DNA of 64,000 nucleotides, taken from positions 1,299,501-1,363,500 of the forward strand of contig NC_016791.1 in the NCBI RefSeq assembly GCF_000244875.1, read 5' to 3'. Source of the stretch: Clostridium sp. BNL1100 (GTDB lineage Bacteria; Bacillota; Clostridia; Acetivibrionales; DSM-1351). The translations under genes and the position numbers were made by a program. The notes under the pieces were generated by a model. It ran no database searches, was not told the origin of the DNA, and worked only from the letters and a program-made list of their open reading frames with translations. Shown here one piece after another: positions 61,246-64,000 of the stretch; the first letter of the stretch is position 1; every line of letters starts with the position of its first letter.

Positions 61246-61561
61246 AATCAATATTAATAGTAACTTTAGGTACAGTTGTGTCCATATCAGAATATGGATT
61301 GTTGTTTTGAGTAGTCACAACCTTATTTACTATGTCAATTTGGCCTTTATCTTTATCAAACTTAACATCTAAACCAGCCTTTGTAAAATCTGAAAGTTTT
61401 AAATAAGTTGAACCATTTACATTGTAGCCTTTTACATCTTCTTGTTTGTTATTAATTAAAACTGGATAAGGATTATCAATAACTTTTAAATTTGTGGCAA
61501 AGGCGGTTATTGAACATGCGAGGATAGCTCCTGCAATTAAACCGGATATAAATTTTTTCAT
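61244..61561 (-). CDS. Secreted 'stalk'/copper amine oxidase N-domain-like protein
   Basis: A 105-residue exported protein: signal peptide MKKFISGLIAGAILACSITAFA, then a domain LKVIDNPYPVLINNKQEDVKGYNVNGSTYLKLSDFTKAGLDVKFDKDKGQIDIVN. This resembles the copper-amine-oxidase-N-like 'stalk' domain of clostridial surface proteins. The start is the ATG at 61561 behind GGAGG. It runs against the late operon between Tal and the tail fibre, with its own terminator: a moron-type accessory gene likely expressed in the lysogen. Confidence 0.8.
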   Translation of the reverse strand: MKKFISGLIAGAILACSITAFATNLKVIDNPYPVLINNKQEDVKGYNVNGSTYLKLSDFTKAGLDVKFDKDKGQIDIVNKVVTTQNNNPYSDMDTTVPKVTINID

Positions 61562-61667
61562 AGGACATACCTCCAAACCTATTAATATATTAGTTTTATA
61601 TACAGTATATACCAAAAATGTGACATTTAATAGACTTTTCAACCAAAATATGTAAAGGGGTGGTAAA

Positions 61668-63332
61668 ATGCTTAATCTTAATATGAACTGGCCAACATTG
61701 GTTATTAAATCTATAAATCATTGGTGGCCAGTGGTTAAATCAAATTTTGCGGCGATACAGTCCGCTTTTAATGGGCATGTCTCAGGAACTGCAGATAAGC
61801 ACACGGCTAGCTCTATAATTAATGATTCTGCAGAGCCGGGGGAAAGTGTAAAGGAGGTGATGGAGAATACAAGAACGGAATTGAACTCCCATTATACAGG
61901 AGCATTAAATAAGCATAGTGCAAGCTCAATTGTTAACGATTCATCTTTGCCGGGAGATAGCATTAGGGAAGTGGTGGAAAATAACAGTGTAGAGTTAAAT
62001 AATCATTATTCAGGAGAGGCAAACCGGCATACAGCAAGCATTATTATAAATGACTCTGCCGAAGAGGGGGGGACGGTTGAAGAAGCATTAAACAATAATA
62101 AGGCAAGGTTTGATAATCACATTACTGGAACTTTTGGGACACACGCTGCTGAAAATATAAGTTATTCGGGAAGTTTTGTTGGCAAAGACAATGTAAAAGC
62201 TGCTCTAGAACAAGCAAAGTCTGAAATAGATACAATAGTTATTAATGCAAGCAAAGACCCGGAAGTAGCAATAGCTAGATCGTCAACCGTAAAAAGTAAA
62301 ACATTTACAACCTTGGATGATAGGTTAGAGGAATCCGAGCTGGAATTTATAAACTTGGTTAATAATATGTCTGACTACGAAACTACATCGGGATCACAAG
62401 CTAAAGCAGATACGGCATTGAGTGGAGCAAAAACCTATACAGACCAAAAAACCGAACAGGTACAGACAACAATACAAAATACAATCAATACACATTTGTC
62501 GGATTATACGATGCAAATACCGTGGGCAGGTGTATCTACAAATGCTGGTAATGCTTACTCTATTGCAAGTCCTGTAATAGCAGTGTTAGTGGCTGGTATG
62601 GCTGTAAGTTTTAAATGCAATGCAGATTCTACGGGAGCAGTAACCCTAAACTGGTCAGGAACAGGAGATAAAAGCGTTTTAAAAGCAAATAATCTTAGTG
62701 TTACAAATTGGAAAAGCGGTGGGGTTTATACTTTAAGGTATGATGGTACAAATTTTCGGTTACAGGGTGAAGGGGGTGATTACGGAACCGCACAATCAGC
62801 ACAAGTTTTATCAGGTTATTCAATCGGAACAAATTCAGGATTAGTAGATGGAACAATGGTTAATCATACTGCAAGTAATATTCAATGTACTTTTTTCACT
62901 GATGCAACTATTAGTGAAGGATATTATAACGGCACAGGAAAAGTATTAAGACCAACTTTTACAGCAGGTGATACAAATAGTTTATTCCATGATACTACTA
63001 ATGATTATAAATATTATCATGCTACATATACAAAAGTATTTGAAAAGACATTATTACTTGGTGGTACGCTAAGAATATCTTTTCCGTTACGTCCGGAAAA
63101 TGGGAGTGCGTATACTGCTTATGCAAGAATTTATAGAAATGGCACTGCTGTTGGTATAGAACGAAGTGTTAATAGTAACAGTTACGTATTATTTACTGAG
63201 GATATTTCGGGTTGGCTGCCATCTGATAAAATTCAGATATATTTAAAAAGCTCATCTACATCATCTAATAGTATGATTGAAAAAAGTAATGGGGGGATAA
63301 AAATATCAGTAAATGAAACATTTGTAAGTTAA
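61668..63332 (+). CDS. Phage tail fibre protein with 38-residue repeats
   Basis: A 554-residue fibre. Four repeats of exactly 38 residues start at His37, His75, His113 and His151 (HxxGxxxKHTASSIINDSxxxGxSVxEVxENxxxELNN); the fourth is degenerate. The helical middle (180-280) is followed by a beta-rich C-terminal receptor-binding region (about 290-554). AAGGGGTGG precedes the ATG. As the last structural gene it probably decides host surface binding. Confidence 0.85.
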   Translation: MLNLNMNWPTLVIKSINHWWPVVKSNFAAIQSAFNGHVSGTADKHTASSIINDSAEPGESVKEVMENTRTELNSHYTGALNKHSASSIVNDSSLPGDSIREVVENNSVELNNHYSGEANRHTASIIINDSAEEGGTVEEALNNNKARFDNHITGTFGTHAAENISYSGSFVGKDNVKAALEQAKSEIDTIVINASKDPEVAIARSSTVKSKTFTTLDDRLEESELEFINLVNNMSDYETTSGSQAKADTALSGAKTYTDQKTEQVQTTIQNTINTHLSDYTMQIPWAGVSTNAGNAYSIASPVIAVLVAGMAVSFKCNADSTGAVTLNWSGTGDKSVLKANNLSVTNWKSGGVYTLRYDGTNFRLQGEGGDYGTAQSAQVLSGYSIGTNSGLVDGTMVNHTASNIQCTFFTDATISEGYYNGTGKVLRPTFTAGDTNSLFHDTTNDYKYYHATYTKVFEKTLLLGGTLRISFPLRPENGSAYTAYARIYRNGTAVGIERSVNSNSYVLFTEDISGWLPSDKIQIYLKSSSTSSNSMIEKSNGGIKISVNETFVS

Positions 63333-63344
63333 AGGAGGAGTGAA

Positions 63345-63506
63345 ATTATAATTATACAATATAATACCGAAGAAGAAGGACAGCAAATTATTTCCGAGAA
63401 AACCAGCCAAAATTATATTTTAACAGAAGTTAAGAATATCACGGAAGGCAATTTTTTGAGGTTTTTAGAACCTAGTGAAGTACTCCTTGAAAATGGGGGA
63501 AAATAA
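63345..63506 (+). CDS. Small phage protein with apparent AUU start
   Basis: A 53-residue frame (IIIQYNTEEEGQQIISEKTSQNYILTEVKNITEGNFLRFLEPSEVLLENGGK) with perfect AAAGGAGG six bases before AUU 63345. The nearest NTG codons are out of frame or stop at once. Its place, after the fibre and before the holin-like gene, is where short fibre-linked proteins usually occur. Confidence is limited by the start codon. Confidence 0.5.
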   Translation: MIIIQYNTEEEGQQIISEKTSQNYILTEVKNITEGNFLRFLEPSEVLLENGGK

Positions 63507-63552
63507 ATAGATATGATAATTGGAAATGAGTTATAGGATAATATCACGAACT

Positions 63553-63593
63553 AAAAGGGAGTCATTTATTTGGCTCTCTTTTTATTTTATATA
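63553..63593 (+). terminator. Terminator before the lysis genes
   Basis: AGGGAGTCA and TGGCTCTCT pair (with wobbles) around TTTATT, followed by a T run. Confidence 0.75.
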
Positions 63594-63619
63594 AATACAT
63601 CATTGGGGAGGACTGATAA

Positions 63620-63910
63620 ATGGAAGTTAATGTATTAGTAGCTATTAGTGTGGCCGGAACTTTGAGTGGTATTTTATTTAGCTACGTTGGCTATCGGAAC
63701 GGAGTAAAAAAAGAAAGTACAGATACCGGTAAGAATTCCGGGACCCTGATATCAGATGTTGGTTATATAAAAGCTGGCGTTGATGATTTAAAACGAAAGC
63801 AAGAAACATCAGAGGAACGCCATTTTGCATTAGCTGAACGTGTAAAAGGTGTAGAAGAGTCAGCAAAGTCAGCACACAAAAGAATTGATAATTTAGAGGG
63901 GAGAGATTAA
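63620..63910 (+). CDS. Membrane-anchored coiled-coil protein (holin/XhlA-like)
   Basis: A 96-residue protein with one N-terminal membrane helix (about 4-24, VLVAISVAGTLSGILFSYVGY) and a charged coiled-coil C-terminus (50-94, DDLKRKQETSEERHFALAERVKGVEESAKSAHKRIDNLEGRD). This is the architecture of XhlA/hemolysin-type lysis accessory proteins. It sits just before the endolysin gene. GGGGAGGACTG is the ribosome site. Confidence 0.75.
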   Translation: MEVNVLVAISVAGTLSGILFSYVGYRNGVKKESTDTGKNSGTLISDVGYIKAGVDDLKRKQETSEERHFALAERVKGVEESAKSAHKRIDNLEGRD

Positions 63911-63912
63911 AA

Positions 63913-64000
63913 ATGGGCAATGTCAAAGCATCAGATATTATCAGATGGGTGAAATTAAAAGTAGGTCTTGGCTATGTTTATAGTGCTACAGGACAAGTAT
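63913..64000 (+). CDS. Endolysin (start only, NlpC/P60- or CHAP-like)
   Basis: The window ends 29 codons in: MGNVKASDIIRWVKLKVGLGYVYSATGQV. The GLGYVYSATGQ stretch resembles the active-site approach of NlpC/P60 cell-wall peptidases (usually GxPYxxGG...), and the location after a holin-like gene fits a phage lysin. The catalytic residues are beyond the edge. Confidence 0.6.
   Translation, partial: MGNVKASDIIRWVKLKVGLGYVYSATGQV

Noticed and set aside
1-64000. CRISPR array, insertion sequence or rRNA
   Set aside because: No regularly spaced direct repeats, no transposase with terminal repeats, and no rRNA-like stretch were seen.

Overview
The window comes from a low-GC, Gram-positive anaerobe of the class Clostridia. 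Codon use, strong GGAGG-type ribosome binding sites, clostridial-type topoisomerase IV, and preQ1 and guanine riboswitches point to a Ruminiclostridium-like cellulolytic clostridium. That genus call is a judgement from gene content, not a database match.

Positions 1 to about 28,380 are ordinary chromosome. In order: the end of an ECF folate-type transporter S component; a DUF4097-like lipoprotein; an acidic unknown protein; a divergent topoisomerase IV pair (parE, parC); a membrane glycosyltransferase; cyclophilin; an FAD oxidoreductase; queT behind a preQ1-I riboswitch; xpt behind a guanine riboswitch; a BMP-type nucleoside ABC importer in four genes; trpS; mntP; uvrB behind a likely SOS box, with lrgA and lrgB coupled to it; a permuted papain-like protein; a phosphohexomutase; a metallophosphoesterase; an HD-GYP protein behind a long structured leader; and a divergent nitrilase-fold protein.

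From about 28,385 to the right edge the window is a tailed-phage (HK97-type siphovirus) prophage. Its left end is marked by 18 bases matching the 3' end of a tRNA gene (minus strand), followed by that gene's terminator. This is the expected scar of integration into a tRNA gene. The intact tRNA should lie beyond the right edge. The prophage runs: an accessory signalling block (28.4-31.7 kb); integrase, CI-like repressor and a divergent control region (31.7-33.5 kb); early genes including an AbrB-like regulator, a GIY-YIG nuclease, a DnaD-like replication protein and two DNA methyltransferases (33.5-40 kb); a long run of tiny Cys-rich proteins plus nucleotide-metabolism genes (40-43.5 kb); a late regulator and a second tyrosine recombinase (43.6-44.9 kb); HNH, terminase, portal, ClpP-type protease and capsid (45.1-52 kb); connector and tail genes, including a tail chaperone with a programmed -1 frameshift site (52-58.6 kb); Dit, Tal and tail fibre, interrupted by one minus-strand secreted protein (58.6-63.3 kb); a membrane-anchored holin/XhlA-like protein; and the start of an endolysin cut by the window end.

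The most interesting part is 28.9-31.7 kb. It holds an XRE regulator, a multi-pass membrane protein resembling only the sensor half of AgrC, and a 42-residue AgrD-like peptide with Ser in place of the usual ring Cys, all in one operon. Convergent to it are AgrB and a DUF5317 protein. No histidine kinase or response regulator is present. I infer a kinase-less, phage-borne Agr-type communication module. Other notable points are a cytosine methyltransferase overprinted by a second phage-like reading frame, several genes that seem to start at AUU/AUA, and two small-RNA candidates around the integrase region.
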